Origin: Litorivicinus sp.
Lineage (GTDB): Bacteria > Pseudomonadota > Gammaproteobacteria > Pseudomonadales > Litorivicinaceae
Length of the DNA stretch: 64,000 nt
Direction of reading: 5' to 3'
NCBI GenBank assembly: GCA_028339155.1
Contig: JAOLBK010000005.1
Span: forward strand, 1 to 64,000
Within the stretch, counting starts at the first letter, position 1; each line of letters begins with the position of its first letter. Below the pieces are notes generated by a model, which was given only the letters and a program-made list of their open reading frames with translations, made no database searches and was not told the origin of the DNA. Made by a program: the position numbers and the translations under genes. Shown here in pieces: positions 20,337 through 31,314 of the stretch.

Positions 20337-23300
20337 ATGGCAAACCGGAATACATGGACAGGTATTAGCTCCGATGATCGATATGTCGGTACGGCGGATG
20401 ATGACATTTTAGACGGTGATGGCGGCGACGATGAGATTTTGGCGGGTACCGGTGATGATACGGTTGAGGGCGGTCCTGGTAATGACGTTCTGTACGGTGG
20501 TGATGGCGATGACGTCATCACCGATGATGACTTAACGAGTACTTCGGGCCAGGAATTACACGGAGAGGGTGGTAATGACTCCATAACTGGGGGTGGCCGG
20601 ATTTATGGCGGCGGCGGAGATGACACCATTACTGTCACAGCGGAAGGAGATAACCGCTGGAATGCATACGTCGATGGGGGCGCAGGCAACGATACGATAA
20701 TTGTGGATGCGCCCACAGCATCTATTAACGCAGGGGCTGGCAGTGACACGATTACGCTGCGAGCTGAAACGGTGCACGATGTTGATGCTGGTGAGGGCAA
20801 TGACACGGTCACCTTGATCGGTGATTGGGATCGACCCAATTTGGAGGGCGATTTCCGCTTATCGGGCGGTAATGACTCTTTATCGATTGAGAACTGGACA
20901 GGGAGTTTATCGACATTTGCGGACTTCCGTGGAGGGAGTGGGAATGACGTGTTTGTCGGTCGTGATGTCGAGCGCGCGAACAATACGTACGATGCGTTTC
21001 ACGGTGACGATGGCCAAGATGTTATCACCGGGGGCAGTGCCGATGAATATTTTGACGGCGGTGCAGACGCGGACACCATTGATGGCGGCGGCGGAGACGA
21101 CGTTCTGTACGGCGGTGCTGGCAGTGACGTAATAGTCGGTGGAGCCGGTGGAGACACGATCACGGGTGGCGAAGGAATTGATTCGCTGACAGGCGGACCT
21201 GGCCAAGATATTTTTGTTTTTTCTGAAGAAAGCACCGTTGATCTTGCGGGTGATGTTGTTACTGATTTTACGCCTGGATCGGGCGGCGATCTTTTGGATT
21301 TCCGTCCGTTGCTCTCAGACTTAGGGTACACAGGTGCGGATCCGTTTGGTGATAATTGGTTGGGGTTGGAGCAGGAGGGCTCCGATTTGAAGGTGATCCT
21401 GATTTACGGTAACGCCGCGAACATGGCTGCCGCACCAACGTTGGTGACGTTACAGGACGTCACTCTCTCCGATTTTAGAACTCAAAATGCATTGCCTGCG
21501 GGGCCCTTGAGTAATGATCAGGTGACTTGGAGAGGAACGTCGGCAGATGAACGCTACGTAGCTGGCGGTGGGAATGACAATCTACACGGTGATGGTGGTC
21601 ACGACGAGATCTTAGCGGGTTCTGGTGCGGACACGATTCGGGGCGGTCTTGGTGACGATGTATTGTATGGTGGTGCAGGCAATGATCTCATCATCGATGA
21701 AGACCTCACAGTTACCGCGGGACAAATAATTCATGGTGAGGGCGGTGACGATACAATTACTGGCGGCGGTCAGATTGATGGCGGTGATGGCGATGACATC
21801 ATTACGGTCACTGCGACGGGCGATAATGCTTGGAATGCTCGCGTTGATGGGGGTCAGGGTAATGACACCATTGTTGTAGATGGCGGTGAGGCGGGGGCCA
21901 TTTACGCTGGGTTAGGGCACGATACCATCACACTACATTCCTCAACGATCGGTCATCTTGACGCTGGCCCAGGCGACGATGTGGTGACGCTTAGTGGTGA
22001 GTGGGATCGCCCCGATTATGTAGATTTTCATCTAGCTGAAGGCAATGATTATTTATCCATCCAGGCCTGGATCGGTAACTTAGATGTTACGCCAGACTTG
22101 CGTGGTGGGGCTGGCGATGATGTTTTTGTCGGTCGGGATGTGACGAAGACCAATAATACATATGACTATTTCTACGGTGGACACGGTCAGGATACGATTA
22201 CGGGTGGTAATGCGGATGAGTCCTTCCACGGCGCGGCCGGCGAAGACACGATTTCCGGTGGTGGCGGAAATGACCTGATAAACGGTGGAAGTGAGAACGA
22301 TGTTATTTCTGGTGGCGCGGGTTCGGATACGATTACTGGTGGGCATGGTTCAGACACGTTGACGGGCGGAGATGGCCAGGATATTTTTGCGTATGAAGCA
22401 ACCAACCATTTTTTCGATGGTTCAGGATCTTTTGGTGATGTGATCACCGACTTCGCGCCGGGGTCTGGTGGCGATGTGCTAGATTTCCGTTCTTTGTTTT
22501 CCGAATTAGGTTACGGAGGTGCGGATCCTTTCGGTGAGGGTTGGCTGCAATTGGAGCATGATGGTTCTGATCTAAAAGTGAACCTCGATAGTTCGGGTAG
22601 TGGTGAGAATTATTCCAATACAATAACCACTTTGCAGAACGTGACTCTTTCTGATTTTAGAACTCAAAATGCTTTGCCCGCCGGGCCCCTGAGTAATGAC
22701 CAGGTAACTTGGAGAGGCACTTCTTCGGATGAGCGTTATGTGGCCGGTAGCGCCGACGATGTGCTCGATGGTGATGCCGGCGATGATGAGATTTTAGCTG
22801 GCGCTGGCGCGGATACAATAGAGGGCGGAGCTGGCAACGATCTACTCTATGGCGGTGCTGGCGATGACGTCATCACCGATGACGATCTAACAACAACTCA
22901 TGGTCAGTACATTTATGGTGAAGGTGGCAATGACACTATTACCGGAGGTGGTCGTATCGATGGCGGTGACGGAGATGACACGATCACGGTTACGGCGACT
23001 GGCGACAATGTTTGGCATTCCCGTGTTGATGGCGGAGCGGGCGATGACACCATCATTGTTCCAGAAGGCAGGGAGGCTGGTGAGATATTCTCTGGAGCTG
23101 GAAACGATACGCTCACGCTGTCTGCAAGTACGGTACATCATATTGGGACCGGAGAGGGTGATGACAATGTCACCTTAAGCGGGGATTGGGACCGACCAGA
23201 CTGGGTCGAATTTGATTTGGCTGATGGTAATGACCGTTTGTCGCTTCAGGACTGGACAGGAAGTCTAGATGTTACGCCATCATTTTATGCCGGCAGTGGC

Positions 23301-26300
23301 GGTGATATTTATGTCGGTCGTGATGTTTATAAGACCAACAATACATACGACGCTTTCTACGGAGAAGGTGGTTCAGACACCATCACGGGCGGTGATGCAG
23401 ATGAGTATCTTGATGGTGGTGCGGGTCGAGATCTGATTGAGGGTAATGGAGGGAATGATGTTCTTTTAGGTGGTGGTGGTGATGATTTAATTAGCGGCGG
23501 TGTAGGCGCGGACACTATTACCGGTGGTTTCGGTGCGGATGCCCTCACGGGCGGCAACGGCCAAGATATTTTTGTGTTTACCTCCCGTGATGATATCGGC
23601 GATACCATCACAGATTTTACGCCTGGATCGGGCGGCGATGTTTTGGATCTTCGTTTATTGTTTTCTGAATTGGGTTATACCGGAGCGGATCCATTTGGTG
23701 ACGGTTGGTTACAACTTGAGGAGGTTACCTCACGGTGGATTAGTCGAAGTCGGAGTCTCTCTGAACTACAAATTAATTTGGATCGCAATGGCGGTGGGGA
23801 CAGTTTTTCCGAGACCTTGGTGACATTGGATAGCGTGATCTTGTCCGATTTTAGAACTGAGAATGCTTTGCCAGCCGGCCCGTTGCCGGTGGATTCGAGT
23901 TCTGATTCTGATTCTGATTTAGCGCCAACGATTACCAGTATCGATGATCTGGAGCTAATCGAAGATTCCCGGGGTTCCGTCTCGTTTACTGTGGGAGACG
24001 ATTCGACGGAATTAGATCAACTCACTATTACTGCCTGGTCCTCAGTGCTCAATGTGATTGATGATGAGGGGCTGACCGTAACGGGAACTGGGGCTGATCG
24101 ATCTCTAATTATTCAGCCCAGAGAAAATGAGTCTGGTGTCACAACAATTACGCTTAACGTCTCTGATGGCAGCAATGAAACGCGCCAAACGTTTGGCATT
24201 AATGTTGTGGCTGTCAATGATGCACCAGGCGGTTCGGAGACAGCACTTGAATTTGAAGTGTTGGAAAATGCACCGCCAGATACGGCACTGGGCTCTATTA
24301 GGGCTAATTTTGGTGATCCTGATGAAGGGTTTGGTGACACATTAACGTACACCATCAATTCGGGCGGCGCTGCGGGTGTCTTTGCACTCAATGAGACTAC
24401 GGGGCAGCTAAAAGTGAATGAGGATGGTGGTTTGGATTACGAGACTGCCTCCAGCTACAGTCTCGTCATTCAAGCGACCGATCAGGCTGGTGAGTCGGCG
24501 ACCTCGAATGTGAATATTAGCGTGATTGCGGTTGATGGCGATATCACGGAGTCCAACGATTCCCTTAAAACAGCGTACAATCTCAATAGTCGATCTGGAC
24601 TCGAATTTAGTGAAGTCTTGGTCCGTCTTTCTGAGGGGGTGGGGCTGAGTATTTCTAGTCCAACCGATGATGACTATTATTACTTTACTCATGAATCCAA
24701 TAATTCTTTGAGTTTGTCAGCAATCTTCTCGAGTTATGATGGTGATCTTGATATCTCGTTGTTGGACGTTAATGGGGAATATTTATCGAGCTCAGCCTCG
24801 GTATCAGATAATGAGACGGTTCAGGTTGATGGGCCAGGTGAGTATTACTTGCGTGTGTACGGATACGCTGGAGCCATGGCCGATTACGAGCTTACGACAG
24901 GCTCTGTGGGTGGAGTTAATGTGGATAGTTTTGAAGACAATGATGAACACAACACGGCCAGTGTCATGGGTGCATTTTCACCAAATGCCGATGGTTCGTG
25001 GGAAGGCCTGACGATTGATGCGCCTTATGATGAGGATTATTATCGATTCCAGGTAACTGGAGAAGGAACTACCGATGTTTCTCTTACAGTGAGCTTTGAT
25101 CATGCTCAGGGAGACGTGGATATCCAGTTGCAAGATGCAAATGGCATGGTGATCAATTCCTCGACCTCATCGTCTAACCAAGAAATTGTGACAGGCGACT
25201 CACTCGAATCCGGATTTTATTATCTGCGGGTGTTCGGATATGGTGGTGATACATCACCTGATTATTCGATTCGCACAGTAGCTAGTGAGGAAGAGCTTTC
25301 CAGTTCAGCCGATGCTTACGAAAAAAATGAAAACTTTTTGGATGCGTACTCTCTGGGTTTGGTGACTGGCGATAGTTCTAATGTCGTTTCTAACGCAACC
25401 ATTCACAGTTCGACAGATGAAGATTTCTTTAGCTTTACCATCACAGATGAGCAGAATCTTGGGCTTGAAGTGTTGTTCTCGCACTCGGATGCGGATCTCG
25501 ATATTGAGCTGTTAGATTCGGATGGCTATTGGATCGACAGCGCATCCTCGGTCAGTGACAACGAGTACTTGTCCTTAAGTGGTCTTGCAGCAGGTACCTA
25601 TGTACTAAAAGTATTCGGCTATGCGCAAGCGACCATTGATGATTATTCCGTTCGTTTTGTGGATGAAGTAATTGAAGATTGGGAAGCGACCTATGATGAT
25701 TGGTGGGACTGGCAAGAGACGGTCGAGGCGTCCGGGATTGCGGCGGATGCTTACGAGCAAAATGACTCTGCAAGCACTGCCTATGATTTAGACACGATCT
25801 CTTCTGATCTTGAGTTTGCTGATCTGACGATCGAGCAGGCCGGTGATGCCGATTGGTTTAAATTCACCTATGACGCGGATACGCGACTCGATATCAGTCT
25901 GGTGTTTGATGGTCAGACGTCTGACATCGATTTGGAGCTTTACGATGCAAACCAGAATTGGATCGATGGTTCGTACAGTGTTACTGGCTTTGAAGAACTG
26001 ACCTTGGCAGGCCTGGAGGGCGGTGATTACTACCTTCATGTCTATGAGTACGGGGATGGCTTGTCTGAGGCATACGATCTTCGGTTTGCCGCCACCGATG
26101 CGGCTGATGCCTCCGATCTCAACGATCAGGCCGAGCCGAACGATACTTTTGAAGATGCCACTGACTTGGGTGAAGCGTCTGGCGAAGGGTTGATTGCTGA
26201 TCTGACGTTGACGAGCGGTGATGAAGACTGGTTTCAAGCGTTTTTAGTCAATGATGGCACTCCGAATCAATATGTGTCTGTGTTGTTTGACCACAGTGAT

Positions 26301-29300
26301 GGCGATATTGACCTCGAATTGTATGATGCAGATCGCAACCTGTTACGGTCGGGAACGAGCGTCACGGATAACGAGACCATTTATTTGTCGGATATTGACA
26401 GTGGTCAATATTATCTGCGGATCTTGTCCTATGGTGATACCAATTTCCAGGAATATTCGCTGGATTATGCGTTCCCGATTGATGTTGGCGCGACAACTCC
26501 TGATGCGGATGGCCAAGAAGGTGATAGCGGCAACGATCTTTACAGCGCGGCGTCCAGTTTAACTTTAACGTCGGCGCTGACCGATCTGACGTTGCATAAC
26601 GCGACTGATCAGGATTGGTTCCAGTTTGCGACACGTAATCTCTCGAGTACGTCATCGCAGATCTTCGTTGATTATGATGACGCATTTGGGGTCATCAGTC
26701 TGTCCTTGTGGGCGATCGAGGTGGGATCGACGGAACCAACGATGGTGACGCGGACTGCCAGCGGCTCTGGCCGAGAGCGGATTAACTTTGATGGCTTTGG
26801 CGCTGGCGACTATTACCTGCAAGTGACGGCCGAAGACGGCGCATTGATTCCTGACTACAGTCTGACCATGGGCATTGATGAAGTCGAAGCCAGTCAGTCG
26901 GCCTCGAGTGTGATCTCGGCCGATCAGTTTGACTCAGGCGATGGCAATAATACGGCCTCTGACGCCACCAGTCTTGGCACCTTAGAGACCGTTCTGACGA
27001 TCGAAGGATTGGGGATCCACAGTGCTTCCGATGTCGATTATTTGCAGTTTCAGACCGCCTTTTCGGGCGAGACGCAGATTGATCTGACGTTCTCGCACCA
27101 GGCGGGTGATCTGGATACGGTACTGCGCAATAGTAGTGGTGCTGAGGTGGCTTCATCGATCTCTGGTAATGACAATGAGTCGATCAGTTTCCAGTCCAGT
27201 TCAACCGAAACCTATACCCTTGAGGTGTATGGGTATGGTGGTGAGACCAACCGTGATTATGATCTCACGATTACGCCGAAGCAGTTGAACTCGCGTCGCG
27301 ATGAGTATGAGAGTAACAACTCAGCATCGCAGGCGGTTGAGGCCCGTGATACACGGGCCTCCTTTAATGATCTGACGTTGCATGATTCGACCGATCAAGA
27401 TTGGTTCCAATTTACGATAGCTGATACCGCCAATGGAACCAACAAAGTGCAAATCACCAACTTCCTCGGTGCGGATGCTGAACTCACTATCTACCGATCA
27501 AATGGCACGACGGCTGAAGCGTCTGCAGATATTGTGAACGGCGCGGCCTCAATCGATGCCAGTGATTTTTCTGCCGGTGATTATTACGCGGTGGTCAACT
27601 CGTTGGCGTCCGCAAGCGACCCTGCATCGAGCCAGGTGAGTAATTACAATTTGTATATCGATCAATCAAGTGGTGTGGCTGCAGAAACCGCAGACAGTTG
27701 GACGGTGATGGTTTATATCGCTGGCGACAACAATCTGGCGTCGGCAGCTGTTGATGATCTCAATGAGATGGAAGGCGTGATGCTGCCTGAGAACGTCAAT
27801 GTGGTGACATTGACGGATTTGTCTGACAGTTACATAACCAGTGTTGGTTGGTCCGACACCCGACGTGGTGAAATTGCACCAGATCCAAACGGGTACAACC
27901 CGTATGGCTGGGCGGGCAGTTACTGGGCAAGTCCCGCCGATGAGTTGACCTCCGATCTTGAGAGCGTCGGCGAATTGAATATGGGTGATCCGCAAACACT
28001 TACCGACTTTATTGATTGGTCAACCACCAATCATACTGCTGAAAAGTATGCGCTGGTAATTTGGGATCATGGTGGTGGGCTCTCAGGAATTGCCTGGGAT
28101 GACACCGATGGTCACGACAATCTGGATATTTCTGAGATCAAATCAGCGATTACTGATTCGACCGCATTCTCTGCGGATAACTCGCTGGATCTGGTCGGCT
28201 TTGATGCCTGTTTGATGCAGACCTATGAGGTTGGCCTTGAGCTGGCTTCAATTGCCGATGTTATGGTGGCGTCCCAAGAAACTGAGCCGGGTGATGGTTG
28301 GGATTATCAGGGCTTTTTAAATAGCCTGGCTGCCAATCCATATGCGTCTTCTGCGACCTTGGGCGGTTACATCGTTGACAGCTATGACGGTTGGTATGAC
28401 TCAGTGTCTGAAACCCTGTCGTCTGTGGATCTCTCAAAGTATCAAGCGATTGATGATGCGATGACGATCTTTAATACAGCCGCCTTAACGGCGTCTGGGT
28501 CTGATTGGTTGACCATCGATGATGCGGTTGAGGATGCGTGGAGCTCTGCTGCCTGGGATTATGGCTGGGCTGGTGAGGAATATGATCTGGGTCAGTTCTT
28601 TAGCTACATCGCAACCAACAGCGCGAACAGCACGTTGCAGGCGGCGGCGGCGGCGGTTGAGGACGCGATTGATGTGGCGGTGCTGGATAACTCCAGTCGT
28701 CAGGATTTGTCTGGTATCCAGGCGGGTCTGTTGTTGAGTAATTCCAGTATATGGACCGGCGAGGGGTTGATTGGTAAAGATGGCAGTGCCTGGGGTGTCT
28801 TCCAGTCGTTGTATGACGTCGCGGATCGTTCGGTGCGCTCAGCCTCGGCGGAGAATCTGACGCCGGATTACTCGGAGACCAAAGATGCGCTCGGTCGTGC
28901 TTCGCAGGGCAACAACACCAGTTTAACGGCGTTTGAGATTGGTTCTGTGAGTAATACGACGTCATTGACTGATTTAACGATCCATAACGCATCTGACGTG
29001 GACTGGTATCAGTTCTCAACGCCGACAGGTCTTGAGAGTGTTGGCAATGTACTGAAAGTGTCCTCGATCAATACCGTCGCGTTGAGTGTCACTTTGTATG
29101 ATAGTGACCGATCTGTTCTGACACAAAAAGCTGGTGTCGAAAATAACTTAGACTTGAGTGTAGCCTCTGATTATTACCTCAAAGTAGAAACCAGTGAGGG
29201 ACGTCAGGATATTGCTTACTCAATTGATGTCGACCTTGTGCTGGATGAAACACGTTCTGTCACACAAGTTGCGGATCTTGCCGAAGGCAGTAGCTCCAAT

Positions 29301-29990
29301 GACCTGTTGTCGAAAGCGTCCGAACTTAATTTTGACACCGAGAGTGATACCTCATTATCGAATTTGAATTTATCGTTGACTGCGGGTGATCAGGACTGGT
29401 TTGAGATCAGTGCGGGTCGGATCAGTGAGCAAAGTCCGAATCTGTTCAGTGTGACCTTGGTTGATGACACTGTCAGTGCTGATGAAGATGTGATCGTTGA
29501 GATTTCTAATGCCAGCGGGACGGTGCTTGCGAGTTCAACAGCGGTTGGTTTGCATGAAACGTTGATCTTCGAAGACTACGACTCGGATATCTTCATCAGT
29601 GTGCGCTCTGAGACCGGCAAAGTGCTGGATTACAAGTTGGATCTGCGTCACGCAAGCTATGATGTTGATGGCAGTGGCTCGGTTGCGGGTCAGACTGACG
29701 GTGCTGCGATTTTGTCGGCCTTGTTTGCAGACAGTACCGCATCTGAAGTTGCCGGTAATTTGCTGGAGGGCACCAGTGGTGCGGCATCGCTGGATGAATT
29801 TCTGGCAAGTTACTCGAATACGTTGTTGGATGTTGACGGTGACGGTGTGACCAAGGCATCGACGGATGGTGTGATTATCAATGCCTATATCGCGGGGGCG
29901 TCGGCCACTGACCTGTTGCCGTTCATTTCCTCGGAATCACCTATCCAGACCGCCGATGATCTGCTGACTCACTTGCTGGATGTTGTGTAA
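20337..29990 (+). CDS. Giant RTX/PPC-repeat protein with clostripain (C11) peptidase core and dockerin-like C-terminus (3217 aa)
   Basis: Three RTX modules (GGxGxDxLxGG nonapeptides), cadherin-like segment (FEVLENAPPDTALGSI...DYETASSYSLVIQATDQAG), many DxDWFQFT PPC-like repeats, C11 core WTVMVYIAGDNNL..ALVIWDHGGG..GFDACLMQTYEVG, C-terminal DVDGSGSVAGQTDGAAI / DVDGDGVTKASTDGVII. Confidence 0.92.
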   Translation: MANRNTWTGISSDDRYVGTADDDILDGDGGDDEILAGTGDDTVEGGPGNDVLYGGDGDDVITDDDLTSTSGQELHGEGGNDSITGGGRIYGGGGDDTITVTAEGDNRWNAYVDGGAGNDTIIVDAPTASINAGAGSDTITLRAETVHDVDAGEGNDTVTLIGDWDRPNLEGDFRLSGGNDSLSIENWTGSLSTFADFRGGSGNDVFVGRDVERANNTYDAFHGDDGQDVITGGSADEYFDGGADADTIDGGGGDDVLYGGAGSDVIVGGAGGDTITGGEGIDSLTGGPGQDIFVFSEESTVDLAGDVVTDFTPGSGGDLLDFRPLLSDLGYTGADPFGDNWLGLEQEGSDLKVILIYGNAANMAAAPTLVTLQDVTLSDFRTQNALPAGPLSNDQVTWRGTSADERYVAGGGNDNLHGDGGHDEILAGSGADTIRGGLGDDVLYGGAGNDLIIDEDLTVTAGQIIHGEGGDDTITGGGQIDGGDGDDIITVTATGDNAWNARVDGGQGNDTIVVDGGEAGAIYAGLGHDTITLHSSTIGHLDAGPGDDVVTLSGEWDRPDYVDFHLAEGNDYLSIQAWIGNLDVTPDLRGGAGDDVFVGRDVTKTNNTYDYFYGGHGQDTITGGNADESFHGAAGEDTISGGGGNDLINGGSENDVISGGAGSDTITGGHGSDTLTGGDGQDIFAYEATNHFFDGSGSFGDVITDFAPGSGGDVLDFRSLFSELGYGGADPFGEGWLQLEHDGSDLKVNLDSSGSGENYSNTITTLQNVTLSDFRTQNALPAGPLSNDQVTWRGTSSDERYVAGSADDVLDGDAGDDEILAGAGADTIEGGAGNDLLYGGAGDDVITDDDLTTTHGQYIYGEGGNDTITGGGRIDGGDGDDTITVTATGDNVWHSRVDGGAGDDTIIVPEGREAGEIFSGAGNDTLTLSASTVHHIGTGEGDDNVTLSGDWDRPDWVEFDLADGNDRLSLQDWTGSLDVTPSFYAGSGGDIYVGRDVYKTNNTYDAFYGEGGSDTITGGDADEYLDGGAGRDLIEGNGGNDVLLGGGGDDLISGGVGADTITGGFGADALTGGNGQDIFVFTSRDDIGDTITDFTPGSGGDVLDLRLLFSELGYTGADPFGDGWLQLEEVTSRWISRSRSLSELQINLDRNGGGDSFSETLVTLDSVILSDFRTENALPAGPLPVDSSSDSDSDLAPTITSIDDLELIEDSRGSVSFTVGDDSTELDQLTITAWSSVLNVIDDEGLTVTGTGADRSLIIQPRENESGVTTITLNVSDGSNETRQTFGINVVAVNDAPGGSETALEFEVLENAPPDTALGSIRANFGDPDEGFGDTLTYTINSGGAAGVFALNETTGQLKVNEDGGLDYETASSYSLVIQATDQAGESATSNVNISVIAVDGDITESNDSLKTAYNLNSRSGLEFSEVLVRLSEGVGLSISSPTDDDYYYFTHESNNSLSLSAIFSSYDGDLDISLLDVNGEYLSSSASVSDNETVQVDGPGEYYLRVYGYAGAMADYELTTGSVGGVNVDSFEDNDEHNTASVMGAFSPNADGSWEGLTIDAPYDEDYYRFQVTGEGTTDVSLTVSFDHAQGDVDIQLQDANGMVINSSTSSSNQEIVTGDSLESGFYYLRVFGYGGDTSPDYSIRTVASEEELSSSADAYEKNENFLDAYSLGLVTGDSSNVVSNATIHSSTDEDFFSFTITDEQNLGLEVLFSHSDADLDIELLDSDGYWIDSASSVSDNEYLSLSGLAAGTYVLKVFGYAQATIDDYSVRFVDEVIEDWEATYDDWWDWQETVEASGIAADAYEQNDSASTAYDLDTISSDLEFADLTIEQAGDADWFKFTYDADTRLDISLVFDGQTSDIDLELYDANQNWIDGSYSVTGFEELTLAGLEGGDYYLHVYEYGDGLSEAYDLRFAATDAADASDLNDQAEPNDTFEDATDLGEASGEGLIADLTLTSGDEDWFQAFLVNDGTPNQYVSVLFDHSDGDIDLELYDADRNLLRSGTSVTDNETIYLSDIDSGQYYLRILSYGDTNFQEYSLDYAFPIDVGATTPDADGQEGDSGNDLYSAASSLTLTSALTDLTLHNATDQDWFQFATRNLSSTSSQIFVDYDDAFGVISLSLWAIEVGSTEPTMVTRTASGSGRERINFDGFGAGDYYLQVTAEDGALIPDYSLTMGIDEVEASQSASSVISADQFDSGDGNNTASDATSLGTLETVLTIEGLGIHSASDVDYLQFQTAFSGETQIDLTFSHQAGDLDTVLRNSSGAEVASSISGNDNESISFQSSSTETYTLEVYGYGGETNRDYDLTITPKQLNSRRDEYESNNSASQAVEARDTRASFNDLTLHDSTDQDWFQFTIADTANGTNKVQITNFLGADAELTIYRSNGTTAEASADIVNGAASIDASDFSAGDYYAVVNSLASASDPASSQVSNYNLYIDQSSGVAAETADSWTVMVYIAGDNNLASAAVDDLNEMEGVMLPENVNVVTLTDLSDSYITSVGWSDTRRGEIAPDPNGYNPYGWAGSYWASPADELTSDLESVGELNMGDPQTLTDFIDWSTTNHTAEKYALVIWDHGGGLSGIAWDDTDGHDNLDISEIKSAITDSTAFSADNSLDLVGFDACLMQTYEVGLELASIADVMVASQETEPGDGWDYQGFLNSLAANPYASSATLGGYIVDSYDGWYDSVSETLSSVDLSKYQAIDDAMTIFNTAALTASGSDWLTIDDAVEDAWSSAAWDYGWAGEEYDLGQFFSYIATNSANSTLQAAAAAVEDAIDVAVLDNSSRQDLSGIQAGLLLSNSSIWTGEGLIGKDGSAWGVFQSLYDVADRSVRSASAENLTPDYSETKDALGRASQGNNTSLTAFEIGSVSNTTSLTDLTIHNASDVDWYQFSTPTGLESVGNVLKVSSINTVALSVTLYDSDRSVLTQKAGVENNLDLSVASDYYLKVETSEGRQDIAYSIDVDLVLDETRSVTQVADLAEGSSSNDLLSKASELNFDTESDTSLSNLNLSLTAGDQDWFEISAGRISEQSPNLFSVTLVDDTVSADEDVIVEISNASGTVLASSTAVGLHETLIFEDYDSDIFISVRSETGKVLDYKLDLRHASYDVDGSGSVAGQTDGAAILSALFADSTASEVAGNLLEGTSGAASLDEFLASYSNTLLDVDGDGVTKASTDGVIINAYIAGASATDLLPFISSESPIQTADDLLTHLLDVV
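20340..23890 (+). repeat. Three tandem ~1.18-kb RTX modules inside the giant gene
   Basis: Recurring boundary ILSDFRTxNALPAGPLSNDQVTWRGTSxDERYVAG and shared internal order in all three units. Confidence 0.9.
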
Positions 29991-31042
29991 TGGCTGAACT
30001 TTACAATCCATTACAGCTGCCATCAGCAGCATCCGAAAATCGGATTTCCGTTTATTTGAGTGAAGTGAACTGGGTTAGTGATACCAGTCTTTTAACATTG
30101 ACGGTTGGGATCTTGACTGATGCGGCCGATGTAACAAGTTTTGGTCTTCGCTTGCATTATGATTCGAGTCAAGTGAGCTACACGTCCGATACCAATTATA
30201 GTCTTCTTCAAACATCATCCGACACAACGGGCCAAGGGATCGATGCGATTCTCGCTTCAGGAATTGTCAGCGGCTCTGGCCATGTTCAGGTATCTGATAC
30301 GACAAGCAACTTTGATGGTGAAGCAGATACGGATTCTTTCGTCAAAGCCAACTGGGCCTCAACATGGAACGGCACCGCGATGGAGCCGTGGCCAGGATCA
30401 ACTAACGTCGAGCTTTATCAGATTAACTTTACTGTCACGGATACGTCGTCAGGAATTCTCTTCGGATTTTCTGCAGACGCGAATGACTTAAAGGAAGGTT
30501 ACAGCTTGAGTGAAGTCTCCAGTGGGGATTTTAGGGTTGACCTGACGCTAAGCGCCGCGGAAGTGGAGGGCAATCTTGTTGTTCGTTATCTCGATAGTGA
30601 CAGTAATTCAACAACATTAGGTAATCAGTCGCTTGTGTTTGTTGATCCAGGTTCTGACAATACGACAGTTGATGTGACGTCTGGAACGCTCGATGAATTA
30701 GCTGCAAGTATTAGTTTTGATCATGTTGAAATGGCCTCATCAAGTTATGATGACGGGATTGCTATTAGTGATGCGGTCAAAGTATTAAAGCAGATCGTTG
30801 GTCTTGAATCGCTGTCTGGGGCGAGCCTCGTTGCGGCTGACGCGAACCTCGATGGTGGAGTCACAATTAGCGATGCAGTGAGTATTTTAAAGCATATTGT
30901 TGGCTTGGATTCGATCGTAGAATGCGCATTACTTGATTCCTCGGGCAATTTGGTTGAGGGCTTGACCTCATCGAGCGCCGGTGCGTATACCCTTGTTCAA
31001 TATGGAGACGCCGATTTATCGGGCACTTTTGAAATTATTTAG
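29990..31042 (+). CDS. Putative cohesin-like domain protein with dockerin-like C-terminal module
   Basis: Start overlaps the upstream stop (TAATG). Beta-rich N-terminal domain (SLLTLTVGILTDAADVTSFGLRLHYDSSQVSY); C-term SYDDGIAISDAVKVLKQIVGLESL...AADANLDGGVTISDAVSILKHIVGLDSI...YGDADLSGTFEII. Confidence 0.75.
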   Translation: MAELYNPLQLPSAASENRISVYLSEVNWVSDTSLLTLTVGILTDAADVTSFGLRLHYDSSQVSYTSDTNYSLLQTSSDTTGQGIDAILASGIVSGSGHVQVSDTTSNFDGEADTDSFVKANWASTWNGTAMEPWPGSTNVELYQINFTVTDTSSGILFGFSADANDLKEGYSLSEVSSGDFRVDLTLSAAEVEGNLVVRYLDSDSNSTTLGNQSLVFVDPGSDNTTVDVTSGTLDELAASISFDHVEMASSSYDDGIAISDAVKVLKQIVGLESLSGASLVAADANLDGGVTISDAVSILKHIVGLDSIVECALLDSSGNLVEGLTSSSAGAYTLVQYGDADLSGTFEII

Positions 31043-31314
31043 CCTATTCAGTTGATTCCAAAAGACGCGTGCGTATCTAATCCAAGCTGGTCAATAGGGT
31101 GCTACGATCAAAATAGATTAGTTTTTTTGTGGGTAAATATTCCTTCACGAAATCAATGTGGTTTTTAATTGTTTCTGTTTCCGGGGCGTAAGGACATAAC
31201 ATATTATGTTGCGATATTTTTTAGGTGCGCTGAACCTCGGTGTAGGGGGAGTAAATAAGTTTCTTGATTCGAAAGAAATATACTCAGTAGTCTTTATGGG
31301 AATTGGAAGTATAA

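Noticed and set aside
20337-29990. Many long minus-strand and alternate-frame ORFs within the giant RTX gene
   Set aside because: Shadow ORFs of a repetitive, GC-skewed coding region; His/Pro/Ser-rich composition and no start-site or domain support.
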